A stretch of DNA of 64,000 nucleotides from Proteromonas lacertae (Eukaryota; Sar; Bigyra; Opalinata; Proteromonadidae), in NCBI GenBank assembly GCA_002245135.1, contig NGBS01000292.1, forward strand, positions 372,001 to 436,000, written 5' to 3'. The position numbers and the translations under genes were made by a program. The first letter of the stretch is position 1; every line of letters begins with the position of its first letter. The notes beneath the pieces are model-generated. The model made no database searches. It worked only from the letters and a program-made list of their open reading frames with translations, and was not told the DNA's origin. This document shows, in pieces, positions 24,913 to 37,330 of the stretch.

Positions 24913-27077
24913 ATGGCTTCAATCGAACCAGATAGATATTTAAGTAGGAAAGAACTTGATGTATAACAGTATACATTATTTTCTTAATAGCTTGATGGAC
25001 TTCAATCTGATTTGGATCAATATCTAGATAACACTGGTGTGTATTCTCAAGTTTGGGATAAGATTCAAGAGTTTTATGATCATAAAAAGGTGCAGAATGC
25101 AATTGCACCAAAAATATTTGAGCAACTACAAACACAGAGAGTAGTAGGTGAAATGTTGGATTCACTTAATCAAAGAAGAGATTTATGTGATGGAATATCA
25201 CCAAGACCAAGAAGACCAGCATTACCTCCTACTTCTGATCAATGGTATTTAGGATTTAACGTATGTTTATGTGAATTATATTATGATATAGTTGTTACAA
25301 GCTAAAAATATTGGCTTAGAACTAATAAAAGAAGAAACTGATATTGACTCCGATTTTGAAGTTGAAATTTCAATTCACTATAATGACCATAGATTCTGTA
25401 GTAAACGTCTTCAATATACAAAAGAAATATCATTTTACGATACATTTATAATCCCACTACAATCTCCTACAGATACAGCCAAATGTCGTTTAGATGATTT
25501 ATTGAAATATACTCATCCAATATCAATGTCATTTGTTATATATCATCAAAATAAAAGATATATATATTCAATAGATGAAATTGAATGGAGAGCAGTATTA
25601 TATGAGTATATATATATAAATTGCATTTTTTATTTTATTTATTTTAGAGGTTTAGCTGAATATGAATTTTCTCTGAGTGGTAATTCATCTTTGAATAAAA
25701 TAGGTGATGATATAGGATCAGTTACATTTACAATATCACTATTACCCACTCCAAAGGAATTTCTACAACAAGATATAGTTGAATCTAATATAGAATATCA
25801 AGAAGAAATATTAAAAGAAAATGATAAAAAAGTATTTTATATTCTTATAATAATTATTGTTTATTTAGTTTTATATATATGCAAAATCATGGTGGAATCA
25901 ATTTCTCAGTATTGATCCTCAATTTAAAAAAAGATTCGTTAAATTATATGCTTTAAATGACAAAGGAATAAAGAAATGTGTTTGTACATATATCACTCCA
26001 ATATCAATTAGTAGATCAATAGAAAGTGCAAATCATGCATTAAGAACTGTCAGTTTATTACCACTAAAACCACAGCATGAAACTATTAATAATTATAATT
26101 ATGAAATGTGGAATAGTTTACACTCAATTATTGCAGCTAAATGTGGTGATTATCAAGATCATGTCTTACTGTTAGAATCATTATTATTAGGATTTGGATT
26201 GAAGGCTTATATCTGTAATGGTTTATCATTATATAAAGGTAAAACAAGAGAATACATGTGGATAATGACAATATCTACAGATGGAAGTGTAATATTTTAT
26301 GATGCAATAAATGGTAAGAAATATAAACATGAATATACTGAAAAACAATCAACAAAAGTGACTTATCCATTTACTAATATTGGAAGTATATTTAATGATA
26401 AAGAGTTTTATGCAAATATTCAGGTTTATGATGATGTTAAGATGGTGAGATTTGATATTAATAATCCACAGTATTGGTATCCATTAGATAGTAATCAAAT
26501 TCAAGCATTGAAACATGTTAATCGTATATATATATATATTATTTTTATTGTATAGCTGTTCCAATTGGCATTCCACAATTGAATATAATCGAAGAAGCAA
26601 CGTTAATAGAAAATGATATGAAAGAATTTATGAGATTATACAGGGATGAAAATCATGTATTTATATTATATATTATGTTTAAATAGCTACCAACTGTATT
26701 CAATGACAGATTATCCTCCTTATTAAGTCAAGCCTTGTCAAGCTATGAGATTGAGAAATTATACAACATTGAGATAGAAAATAATGATTTTAAGAATTGT
26801 TTGAGTTATAATATTCCTGAAGGTCCAGACATTTAAAGGTTTTCCAATGTGTTTTAATCATATAAATACTCAAGTAATGTTTAATTCTTTACTTCAAAAA
26901 GAACAATTCACAGATATATTAGATGTATATATATATATATATATATATATTATTTATTTATGATAGACTACTGGTAGTAATATTACATTTGGAGTTAGAT
27001 GTAAAGTATATGAATATATTGAGAATGTATTTGCTGTTTGGCTTATTATTGCTGTTCAATTTTATCCGCATACTTAA
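24913..27077 (+). CDS. CEP76: CEP76, centriolar protein with C2 and transglutaminase-like peptidase fold
   Basis: Starts MASIEPDRYLSRKELDLDGL; introns at 24961-24990, 25261-25291 and at least five more. Landmarks shared with animal CEP76: a C2-type stretch with HYNDHRFCSKR, KSWWNQFLSIDPQFKKRFVK (animal WWREYLQIRPSHNSRLVK), KCGDYQDHVLLLESLLLGFG (animal KGDCEDHANLLCSLLLGYG), YMWIMTISTDGSVIFYDAI, FKGFPMCFNHINTQ, and a C-terminal FAVWLIIAVQF. CEP76 caps centrioles and limits their reduplication. The catalytic Cys of transglutaminase-like folds is absent at KCGDYQDH, as in the family's pseudo-enzymes; that last point is inference. One frame break at 26831-26834 (T-run); removing a base restores PDxKGFP. 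Presence implies centrioles or basal bodies. Confidence 0.87.
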
Positions 27078-27200
27078 CCGATAATCATTATAATTTATTG
27101 TAAAAATGTTTTGTTTTTCATTTTTAATAGAAAATAATAGATAAGCTTGATTACCTAGTTTGACTGATATTTAAAAATTTAAAATTATTGTTTGAAGAAA

Positions 27201-30200
27201 ATGAGCAATCTTATAGAATTACATGGAATGAGATTTAAAATGTCTGTTGTGTCAGATTTAAATGTAGCTAAACAATATTTAAAGAGCTATTTTGTATATT
27301 TTGTCAATTACATTTATAGATATTAAGAATATTATCAAATACTAGTTTTGATGCTGGTGTTTTGAATTGTATGATGGATATGGATGGAACATCAGATAGA
27401 AGACAATTATTGAAATTTGGTGTTTCTAAAAGTAGATTCTATCCATTTATATCAAAATTAAATATAATAATGACAATGGATGAGAATCGTCAACTTTATC
27501 AGTACATATCAGATACTCAGTTAATTACCTATAATAACATCATCACATTTACTAATCTTGATTCTATATCACAAATATTAAGACTTCCAATATCATTTAG
27601 ATATATAAATCTATTAAATATAATACCAGTAAGGATAGATTGTATATAATTAAAAAATATATATTGATGAATAGTGAATAATGAATGTAAGAGTTTATTA
27701 TTAGATATAAACACCAAACCACTTGATATTTCACCAATAACAATTATTACACATGATTACAATGGTTCAAATATATATGGTATCATTAAAAGAATTATAT
27801 TTAAATAGTATTTAATGAAAAAGTAACAAAATATGGCTTGTTATGTTATGAGGATAATTCTATGAATACAATTGAGGTTAAAATAACTTGTGATGATTTT
27901 ACATATGGAACAGTAATAATATCAAGTGATGTAATTACATATGATAAAAATATCTTGGAATTTAACATTATAAATATAAAACAACAAAGATGTGGAAAGA
28001 TTGAAATGAAAATATTTCTATTACCATTTTTTGAAAATATTAACAACCCAATGTCATTAGAACCAATCAAAGTCCCTAAAGAATATGAATATCGTGATAT
28101 TGTAGAAGGGGATGTTTCTGGATTAATATGTTCCACAACAAAGTATATTTATATTTAATAAATATTTTTATAGTCATAATGAGAGTGAAACAAAAGAAGT
28201 AGATTTTGTGTATGAAGAAAAAACTGTTAAAACTGCAATTGGATTTTTGAAACAACATTTGCTACATATTACTGTATATATATTAATATTAATTGTATTA
28301 TTATGATTATAAGTGTGAAACTAATCAAGTGTCTGGATTAGATATAATTGATCATATTATTCTAATCATTTCATCATTTTCGCAAACAAGAATAACCTTT
28401 AATGATTTTCAAAGTTATTGGAAATCTCTAAATTATTATCCAGTTCTTACACCTGAAGTATAATATAAATTTATCTTATGTAATATTAGGAAATATTTAT
28501 ATTATATAAAACACTGTGTGTTAAGAATCACAATGAAATAGTAAGAGAAGATATTGAAAGACTGTTATATAATGATGAAAATGAATATGAAGTGTATAGT
28601 GGATCATCTGAAATAGAAAACTTTTATAAAAAGTATGAATTCTTTTTTTTAATCCTTATTCTAGTGATTCAATAACCATAATTCCATCCAGTTTACCTGC
28701 CAATTTATTATCATACCAAGAAGCATTGGATATTCTAATTCCAAGATTATTTTATATAAAAGATGAAAGTTATGATATTGTCCAATCTCTTAAATCATTA
28801 GATGATGATAAAAGGGGTGAAATTCCATATGAATTGTTTGTTAAATTGATAAGAATGTTGTTGAAAATAACACCAGAAGTATATATATATATATATATAT
28901 ATTATCTTTTACTATAAATAACAATATTAGAATTGTGAACATCTCTGTTTACCACTAATGTCAGATAGAAGAACAGTTTTTATAAATCCAATAATCAATA
29001 GATTCTTAGAAGGTGAAGATGGAATAATGATTAACAGATTATTGACAAAAATATCAAATACTTTGATATTCTATAACATGGAATTTACACTTAAAATATT
29101 TCGCTTTTATGATAAAGACTCTACTGGATATGTTACTATTTATATGTTTCATATAATACTAAAAGATTTAGATATTGAATATACTGACCCAGAAATTTCT
29201 CTTTTACAGAAAGTAATAATGAAAAATGATCCAAAACATATCGAAATGTGTGATTCTATTAATTATATAACTTTAATTGATCTTATTAATAATAAAAGAG
29301 GTGAATATTCACAAATACCTTCTAAATTATTCATTTGGTGCAGAGATCAGATTGTATTAGGAAAAAATCTGCAGGAATTATTATATGAAAGTTTACTAAA
29401 GACAACTAATAATGCAAGTTATTGTAAAAACTTAACACTACAAGAATTCGAGATATTATTTGATAGAATTGGATATAGAATAGATTCTTTAACATTAAAA
29501 CAAATTCAAAACAAATATAATGATGGAAATTATAACATAATTGATTATAAAAAGTTTATAAAAGATTTATTATCATCACTTTCAAATGAAACAACTCACT
29601 ATACAATTAGAAATAAACATAGGATACTTATATTAGATTCAGTAAATGGCTTTATACTGAGGGGATGCTTTATGAAATATGATAAGTACAAGACTGGTAA
29701 AATAACTGTTGATGAATATTTGAGAGTGTTTAGTGATTTATATATTCCTTTATCTAAATATGAGATTATATCTCCTCTTACTGTTATTACTACTTCTGAT
29801 TCTGTTGTTGATTACAGAAAGTATTTTAGGTATATCTCATATTCTGACTATGAATTGTATTAATCTCATTTTTATTATTTATTTAGGGAATTATCAATGA
29901 AACCAATTAGAATAGAGTTTAATAAACTAGGAGAAGATCAAAAAAGTTGTTTTGAATGGTTAGAAAGAGTTGATTATGTAAAGAAAGGTATTATTTTGGT
30001 CTATTCTATTTGCTTAGGTATAGTATCTGAAGCTGATTTTCGTAAGTTAATTCAAAGAGTGTTTAAAGTAGATGAACTATTGTTATTCTCAATAATAGAA
30101 AAGTATTATGTTGAAGATGGAGTAGCGTATATTTTTGCTTTTATTATTACTAGATATAATCATTTCTTCTATGATTTAGGTTATAATCCAAAAAAGTATA

Positions 30201-30214
30201 AATATCAATTCTGA
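27201..30214 (+). CDS. Large EF-hand protein, unknown family
   Basis: Starts MSNLIELHGMRFKMSVVSDL; about ten introns of 25-45 bases join a protein of roughly 850 residues. The N-terminal half is beta-rich (LDSISQILRLPISFRY, LLLDINTKPLDISPITIITH, VKITCDDFTYGTVII) and unrecognised. The C-terminal half has repeated EF-hands: FRFYDKDSTGYVTIYMFHII and FMKYDKYKTGKITVDEYLRV keep most calcium-ligand positions (D-K-D-S-T-G-Y and D-K-Y-K-T-G-K), others are degenerate. It ends KYKYQF followed by TGA. Same strand as CEP76 and directly downstream (124 bases), so a ciliary or centrosomal role is possible, but this is context only. The last intron (in-frame, about 30133-30159) is optional. Confidence 0.6.
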
Positions 30215-30556
30215 TTTCATCTTTGAAATCATTTATAAAGCATATTTTTATTATTACTAAATAGACAATTCAAATAAAACCCTTCATTCACTCTGTATGT
30301 ATAAATTAATAATGATTGAAATTTGTTTTTTGTGTTGTTTGCTAAATTCTTTTATTTATTCGGTATTTTTCATTTTCTAAACCTTATGAGAATGTTTTAA
30401 AGAAGATTAGAACAATCTAGAAGATTCTTGATTTTCAAATCATCCAATAAGAATGATGAAGAATAATGAATTTTCTTTAGAAAAAAAAGATTCATTTTAC
30501 ATTTTTGAATCATTTCAAGTTTTCTTGATAATTTTCATTAACTCAATTCAATTACA
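30215..30556 (+). promoter_or_regulatory. Hsp70 promoter region with heat-shock element
   Basis: AT-rich gap upstream of Hsp70. At 30403-30431 there are alternating GAA/TTC pentamers: AGAACAATCTAGAAGATTCT, including the clean palindromic core AGAAGATTCT (30419-30428), matching the nGAAnnTTCn heat-shock-factor site. Further GAA units follow at about 30451-30482. The position, 130 bases ahead of the start codon, is right for an HSE. The rest of the gap shows nothing. Confidence 0.65.
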
Positions 30557-32497
30557 ATGTCTAAAGTCTCAGGCCCTGCAGTTGGTATCGATTTAGGTAC
30601 AACTTATTCTTGTGTTGGTGTTTGGCAAAATGATCGTGTAGAAATCATTGCTAATGATCAAGGTTTACGTACAACTCCTTCTTATGTTGCATTTACTGAA
30701 ACTGAACGTTTAATTGGTGATGCTGCAAAGAATCAATGTGCTATGAATCCAACAAACACTGTATTCGATGCTAAACGTTTAATTGGTCGTAAAGTGAATG
30801 ATCCATCAGTCCAAAGTGATATGAAACATTGGCCATTCAAGATGATTGCTGGTCCAGACCAAAAACCATTATGTCAAGTAGAATATCGTGGTGAAACCAA
30901 GACCTTCTCAGCTGAAGAAATCTCCTCAATGGTATTATCGAAGATGAAGACAACAGCTGAAGCTTACATTGGTAGTGATGTAAAGAATGCAGTTATTACA
31001 GTTCCAGCTTACTTTAACGATAGTCAAAGACAAGCTACAAAGGATGCTGGTGCAATTGCTGGTTTGAATGTATTACGTATTATTAACGAACCAACAGCTG
31101 CAGCTATTGCTTATGGTTTAGATAAGAATGTAAAAGAACACAACATTTTGATTTTCGATTTAGGTGGTGGTACTTTTGATGTATCTTTATTAACAATTGA
31201 AGATGGTATTTTCGAAGTTAAAGCCACAGCTGGTGATACTCATTTAGGTGGTGAAGATTTTGATAATAGATTAGTTGATTTTTTCTCACGTGAATTCCAA
31301 AGAAAATACAACAAAGATTTAACTTCCAATCAACGTGCATTAAGAAGATTACGTACAGCTTGTGAAAGAGCAAAGAGAACTTTATCCAGTTCAACTGAAG
31401 CAATGATTGAAATTGATAGTTTATATGAAGGTATTGATTTCAACAGTAAAATCACTCGTGCTAGATTTGAAGAAATGAATATGGATTATTTCCGTAAGAC
31501 AATGGAACCAGTTGAAAAGACTTTAAGAGATGCTGGTTTAGGTAAAAGTGAAATTGATGAAGTTGTATTAGTTGGTGGTTCATCTCGTATTCCAAAAGTA
31601 CAACAAATGTTAAAAGAATTCTTCAATGGTAAAGAACCATGTAAAAGTATTAATCCAGATGAAGCTGTAGCTTATGGTGCAACAGTACAAGCTGCTATTT
31701 TAACTGGTGCTGATAAAGGTGGAAAATTAGATGAATTGTTATTATTGGATGTAACTCCATTAAGTTTAGGTTTAGAAACAGCTGGTGGTGTAATGACTGT
31801 ATTGATTAAGAGAAATACCACAATTCCAGTTAAGAAAACTCAAGTATTTAGTACTTACAGTGATAATCAACCAGGTGTATTGATTCAAGTATTTGAAGGT
31901 GAAAGATCAATGACAAGAGATAATAACTTATTAGGTAAGTTCCAGTTAGATGGAATTCCACCAATGCCAAGAGGTGTTCCACAAATTGAAGTAACTTATG
32001 ATATTGATGCAAATGGTATTTTGAATGTAAGTGCTGTAGAAAAGAGTACTGGTAAAGCTAATAAGATTACCATTACAAATGATAAAGGTCGTCTTACACC
32101 TGAAGAAATTGAAAGAATGGTTGCTGAAGCTGAGAAATTCAAAGCTGAAGATGATAGAAATAAAGAACGTGTAGAATCCAAGAATCAATTAGAAAACTAT
32201 GCTTTCAGTGTAAAGAACAGTGTTCGTGAAGAAGCTGTAGCTAATAAATTAGGTGAAAATGATAAGAAAGCTGTAGAAGATGCTGCTGAAGCTGCAATTA
32301 GTTGGTTAGACAGTCATCCAAATGCTGAGAAAGAAGAATATGAAGAACAATTGAAGATATTAGAAAATAAAGTAATGCCAATAATGAGTAAGTTAGGTGG
32401 TGGTGCAGGAGGTATGCCAGCTGGTGGAATGCCAGGAGCTGGTGCTGCTCCAAGTGGTGGAAGTGCTCAAGGTCCACATATTGAAGAAGTTGATTAA
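30557..32497 (+). CDS. HSP70: Cytosolic Hsp70 chaperone
   Basis: Single exon, 646 residues, the normal length. All signatures present: [13 protein letters not shown] (phosphate-1), [28 protein letters not shown], the NBD-SBD linker ([16 protein letters not shown]) and a GGMP-rich tail ending GPHIEEVD, the EEVD motif that binds TPR co-chaperones (HOP, CHIP) and marks the cytosolic/nuclear form. No introns, unlike almost every neighbour, which is typical of strongly heat-induced Hsp70 genes because splicing fails during heat stress. Codon use is richer in GGT, GCT and CGT than neighbours, consistent with high expression. Flanked by the two inverted BTB-SPRY copies. Confidence 0.98.
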   Translation: MSKVSGPAVGIDLGTTYSCVGVWQNDRVEIIANDQGLRTTPSYVAFTETERLIGDAAKNQCAMNPTNTVFDAKRLIGRKVNDPSVQSDMKHWPFKMIAGPDQKPLCQVEYRGETKTFSAEEISSMVLSKMKTTAEAYIGSDVKNAVITVPAYFNDSQRQATKDAGAIAGLNVLRIINEPTAAAIAYGLDKNVKEHNILIFDLGGGTFDVSLLTIEDGIFEVKATAGDTHLGGEDFDNRLVDFFSREFQRKYNKDLTSNQRALRRLRTACERAKRTLSSSTEAMIEIDSLYEGIDFNSKITRARFEEMNMDYFRKTMEPVEKTLRDAGLGKSEIDEVVLVGGSSRIPKVQQMLKEFFNGKEPCKSINPDEAVAYGATVQAAILTGADKGGKLDELLLLDVTPLSLGLETAGGVMTVLIKRNTTIPVKKTQVFSTYSDNQPGVLIQVFEGERSMTRDNNLLGKFQLDGIPPMPRGVPQIEVTYDIDANGILNVSAVEKSTGKANKITITNDKGRLTPEEIERMVAEAEKFKAEDDRNKERVESKNQLENYAFSVKNSVREEAVANKLGENDKKAVEDAAEAAISWLDSHPNAEKEEYEEQLKILENKVMPIMSKLGGGAGGMPAGGMPGAGAAPSGGSAQGPHIEEVD

Positions 32498-32621
32498 ATT
32501 TAGAATTTTTGTTTAATGTTATAATATATATAATGTTAAATATTTATGTTTTTGATTTGGGATATTTATCTTTCAATTATATTAAATAGAAGATATTTGC
32601 TCTAATTTTGCTTAAATAAGA

Positions 32622-32847
32622 ATGAAAAAAGAGCCAAGCATTTTGGATGATGATTTAGATGGTGATGAATCTCTATTAATGCAAATATCATCTTGTATTT
32701 CTCTTATTTTACTGATTTTTCATAGATTTCTTTTATTCTCTGGGAATTGTAGCTGGTGGTAAATGTATGGTTTTATTATTCAAATATTGTGGGTATAATC
32801 CAATAATTCCTAGGATTATACATTTTCTGTCATTTAAGATGTTATAA
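32622..32847 (+). CDS. Small putative membrane protein, 64 residues
   Basis: Exons 32622-32694 and 32726-32847 join to exactly 65 codons through a 31-base GT-AG intron. Acidic N-terminus (MKKEPSILDDDLDGDESLL) and two hydrophobic stretches (SSYFFYSLGIVAGGK and CMVLLFKYCGYNPIIPRIIHF). Too short to be found by length filters. Not recognised; a small transmembrane subunit is the simplest reading. Lies 124 bases after Hsp70, same strand. Confidence 0.45.
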
Positions 32848-33045
32848 TTGTTTTAATATATTATATATTATTATTTAAGTTAATATATTAGTTGTAAGAA
32901 TTTTTATTGGTAAATGACTGTTAATTCAACAATTTATGAAAACACATATTTCATTGAGTGTACTTGTTGTAATTAGCTTATGTAAATATTTTTATTCACA
33001 TGAACATTCTAAAAATGGATAAGAATAGTAAATAGTAGAAATTAT

Positions 33046-34661
33046 TTATTTCTCATAATTGACTGATAATAATTCAACTGAAGTGTTTTGACTATATATT
33101 GCAGCATATGTATATAATGGAGAAGGTAAATCTTTAACAAGTAAAACAGGAGATGAATTATTATGACTTATCCAAAATTCTCTTTTATTCATATCAACAA
33201 TCACTTCATAAATTGAGCCATCTCCATGATTATTGAAATTTGGATTTACTGCAACAACTCTTCCAATATGACATAATGATGTAATATCTCTACTTTCACT
33301 ACAAATTGCATAATAATTACATGTTGTTGATTGATCATAAATATCATATCCAGAATATGTATTATTAGTTGATAATCCTAAATACATTTCATCATCTACA
33401 CTTTTATTTTCGATGATATTTATATTTGATATGATAAACTCCATTTTCCATTTTCATATTCAAATAACAATTGATTCCAACATAAAATGTATTTGTATTT
33501 GTTATTACTTTTCCATTATTTGAGATTGATATTCCTTCACTTTTGTTAGAACTATTAAATTGTATTTGTGTTACTTTCAATATTATTTTGAATTTCTTTT
33601 CACTTAGAATATTTTTACAGGTAATTTCATAATTATCCCCTTTCATTGGCTGTTCTACTCTTCCATGAATTATTCCACTTTCTTTATCTATCATTAAACC
33701 ATCAGGTAAAGATGGATTTATTGAAAATTCACATTTATCTCCATCAAATGTTGGAATTATTGAGATTTCATCATTTACCATAAATGAATATTTTGATTGA
33801 GGATATGAAAATGAGGTGATTTCTTTTGTTAATATGTTTAATATTTCTTCATTTCTTTTTATTTCTGATATTTCATCATAATCATCATCATTATCATCTA
33901 CAATTTGATTTATATAGTTTATTAATATTTTCTTAGATTCATTTGAATAAAAATTATCATTATTCAATAAATCATATAATATCTTCTTGCCTAACAGATT
34001 CTCTATTGTTAATAAGTTCTTCTCTTCATTTATAAACAAACATAAACATTTTATTATTCGATTATTTTCTTTACTTTTATATTCATTTATCAATTCACAT
34101 AATATATTTCTTTTTGTTTTACTTGAGATTTTCATGTCTTTCAATCCAATTCCACTATCTATCATTATTAATAAACCAATTTCTTTCATTCTTATATCTT
34201 TATTATTCAATAGCATTGAGATTGTATTCTCATTAATCAATACAATTAAATCTTCTTCTTTGATATTATCATCTTCACTTTTGTAATATTTTACTATGAT
34301 TTCTTCTATTCTTTCATCTTTCATTTCTTCATTATTCAAACATATTGGATTTATTCTGTTTTTCATTTCCATTAAATAATCATTCATATCTATTGTTTTC
34401 AATTCATTTAAAATGGAAGGTTCTAGCTCATCTAATTCCACATTTTCTAGATGAATTGATTTTAATAATATTCTTTTAAATTCTTCATCTAATTCTTTCT
34501 TTTCTTCTTTTTCAATCTTCTTCTCTTCATTTCTATACCATCTCATTAATACTTTCAATAACCAATTCTCATTTTTTATTATCAGTTTTTCACTTTCTAA
34601 TATCATCTTCAAATTTTCTATTCTCAACTTATATAATAATTCTTCTATACAATTAGATAAT

Positions 34662-34701
<40 letters not shown>

Positions 34702-35130
34702 ATTATTTAAGTACTTATAACTATTTTCTTTCAAGTATTCTTCACTTATCTTGATTAATTCATTAATCTCTTCTTTCTTAAATAAATCATATAAATCCAA
34801 TATCTTCAATATCATTTCATCATATAAATGACTTTTTATATACTTCACACAATATTTCATTATTTCACTATCATTGTAGTAAATACTCATCAATAAAACA
34901 TTTATTACATTCTCATTTAATAATTCCATACATCCACCACTGTAAAACTTCTCCATCTCTATAAATCATTCTACACTACTTCCTTCACATAAAACTAACA
35001 CTCCTTCAAATTGTTCATCTTCTAATAACTTTTGAAATGTCTCATTTCCATTAATCAATATACATCTCATACTCTCTATTGTTTCTTCACCAATTAACAC
35101 TTTTAAATCACTCAATCCTTTTGAAACCAT
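33046..35130 (-). CDS. BTB-BACK-like protein with Ig-like and SPRY domains, copy B
   Basis: Inverted partner of the gene at 16805, with the same start (MVSKGLSDLKVLIGEETIE) and the same domain order. This copy has Trp (TGG) where copy A has TGA, reads through TFYVGINCYLNMKMENG where copy A stops, and has a longer C-terminus (ELLSVNYEK). It still carries the in-frame TGA at 34966-34968 shared with copy A, and a frame break at 33407-33410 in an A/T run where copy A is continuous (one extra base). The intron 34658-34698 is a longer (TA)n tract than in copy A. This is the better-preserved copy; if the TGA region is spliced out or read through it could be functional. Confidence 0.6.
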
Positions 35131-35332
35131 CTCTCTACATAACCTATACTCATCAAAATAATAATAGAAAATAATTTAATACCCAATATCACAAATTGAA
35201 CTCTTTATCACCTTCATATGTTAAAATGAATTTGAAATGTCAATATGTCAATTTACATGTCATTTTAAGTTTCTATGTAAAATCAATAAAATACATCAAA
35301 TCAATCACTTTTAAGTATTAACAATATATTTA
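33059..35332 (-). repeat. Arm B of the 2.2-kb inverted duplication
   Basis: Reverse-complement match of 16603-18846, including about 200 bases of 5' non-coding sequence. The arms flank a 14-kb interval with the polycystin, CEP76, EF-hand and Hsp70 genes. Confidence 0.85.
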
Positions 35333-35894
35333 TCTAGTTGTTTATAAATTCATATCTACATAACAACTAACATACTTCAGTAAATACAACTGTTTTATAA
35401 TTGATATTTAAACATATGATTCAATATAAGCAATCATTCATCTAACATAATTATTCATATATCATACATTCAATATTCATGAAATTGAAAGTATTATGAA
35501 ATATCTTCTATATTAACGAATTAGCTTTACTTTATCCAATAATGTTAATTATTCATATAATAACACTAACTACAATATATATTGATGAATATCTACGTAA
35601 TCCACTCTTTTAACAAGATCAAAACCACTATTTACATATTTATTGATTGATAAAAGATAATAGGCATGTATTTCATATTTATATCAAATCCACATATCGT
35701 TTATTGTTAGTCTATTAACAATATTTCACAAGTCTATTTAAAAGTTAAATAAACAATTCTATAAACACAGTTGACTTTATCTGTTTTTCATTCGATTTAC
35801 ATACAATACATCTCTACATCAAAATCAAATTTCAAAAAATGATTGAATCAAGCCAAAAGCTTGGGTTTGTTAGAATTAAAATTTAGGATATCTC
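35333..35894. other. Intergenic, about 560 bases, nothing recognised
   Basis: AT-rich, between the end of the inverted-duplication arm and the CLC fragment. Frequent short words such as ATTCATAT recur but no coding frame, RNA or ordered repeat was seen. Confidence 0.35.
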
Positions 35895-36369
35895 ATGAAT
35901 GATTATTTGTTGAACGATATTCCATATGAAACCGATGAAACTGATAAATCAGCTATTCATGCTAAACAATTGAAGGAAGTATTTGGAGTTAAACATCGAA
36001 ATATCGTAGAAGAGTATTTTGATGTATTATTATTATTAGACCAATAACAGTGCAGTATGATTCATTGGATTATGATATAATTGAAAATGAGTATAAAAAT
36101 CTTGCGTAACATATAGATTGAATAAGAAATATCTCGAAAAACAAACCAAAACTGATAAACGAATAGCATTTATATGTGGTTGGTTAGTTTATTCGTGTGT
36201 AGGTATATGTACTGGTTTAATAGCGTTTGGTTTACATGAAGGTGTAACATTTGTAAGTAATTTACGTTTTAATCCAGCTCGTTCATTAATATTGAAAAAT
36301 CAGATGTTCTTAGGTTATTTATATTTTGTTTCAATCTCATTATTTTGTTTTGACATAATTGAAGTATAA
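35895..36369 (+). pseudogene. N-terminal fragment of a CLC-type chloride channel/transporter
   Basis: Starts MNDYLLNDIPYETDETDKSA. A likely 32-base intron (36024-36055) leads to YDSLDYDIIENEY, the YESLDYDxxEN box found before the membrane domain of CLC-6/7-type proteins, then basic KKYLEKQTKTDKR and the first CLC helix (FICGWLVYSCVGICTGLIAFGLHEGV). One base of frame is lost at about 36103-36108. Coding similarity ends after LGYLYFVSISLFCF, and exactly there (36349) begins sequence that is duplicated at 61332. The remaining about 90% of a CLC protein is absent. Reading: a host gene cut by the rearrangement that brought in the pseudokinase-LRR unit. Host gene fragment, not a working channel. 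Confidence 0.65.
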
Positions 36370-37330
36370 ATATTGAAAGTCATAATTTATATGTTATATA
36401 TTATGATTTTTAGTTGGTATTTAATTTTGATCACATAAATATTATGTTTAAGGACAAAAATAAGATTTCAATTATTTGGGGATTTTCAATTTAACCAAAA
36501 TTTTGATAAAATCTTAAATCTTTCTAAAATGAATTGCATTGATGAAATATTGTCACAATATGAAGTATTTAAGTTTATTTAATAATTTAGATTAATAAAA
36601 GAGCCGAAAAGAGTAGTTGTGAAGTAGATTTGGTTGTGAAAGATGTAGATTTAATTAAAAAGGTGAAAATCCTAAATATTACTGAAATAGATGAACAGAG
36701 AGTATTAAAGTTTAGTGAAAATAACTCTTTACTCTTAGATTGTTGTTTAAATTTGGTATATCCAACCCAAATGCAGTTTTTTGGGTGTAATACAATATTA
36801 TTAGAGAGAAAATACTACGAGAATGATTTGAAAGAAATAATTCAAAGTAAATCCTTATCAAGTGATAGTATTAATAGTATAATATGTGGTTTGTGTAATA
36901 TCCTGATAATAATGAATGAAAATGATGTAATGGTTGATAATCTGAAGAGCAGCAATGTAGTGTATGAGGAATATCGTGATATAAAGTTATGTGATTTGTT
37001 TTTAAACACATTGAGAAAAGAATGAATTGAGAGTATATGATGTATGCTTCAAAAGCCCTGAAGAATTGAATTGGATATGAATGTAATGAAAGAAGTGTGA
37101 TTTGGTCAGTTGGATGTATATTATATGAAATGATTTGTAAGAAATTACCATTTAATGAAGATGATAATATGTTTAAGACAATGAATAACATTCTGAGATG
37201 TAAATACAGTTTAGATGAAAAATGTGATGATTTAATGAAAGAGATGATAGAAAAAATGTTAAAAGTGAAGAATGAAGATAGGTTAAGTTTAAAAGAGTTG
37301 AGAAAAGAGATGGCGAAATTGAGTGAGATA
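36349..37330 (+). repeat. Arm of second inverted duplication (pseudokinase 5' half)
   Basis: Matches the reverse complement of about 60380-61332. It covers 180 bases of 5' flank, the first exon and intron, and the kinase-like domain, highly alike (parts identical over more than 100 bases). Similarity falls off near the start of the LRR half. The arm begins inside the broken CLC gene. Confidence 0.75.

Noticed and set aside
24857-25165. Open frame on the - strand with a signal-peptide-like start
   Set aside because: It lies antisense to the first exons of CEP76, whose conservation and splice sites explain the region.
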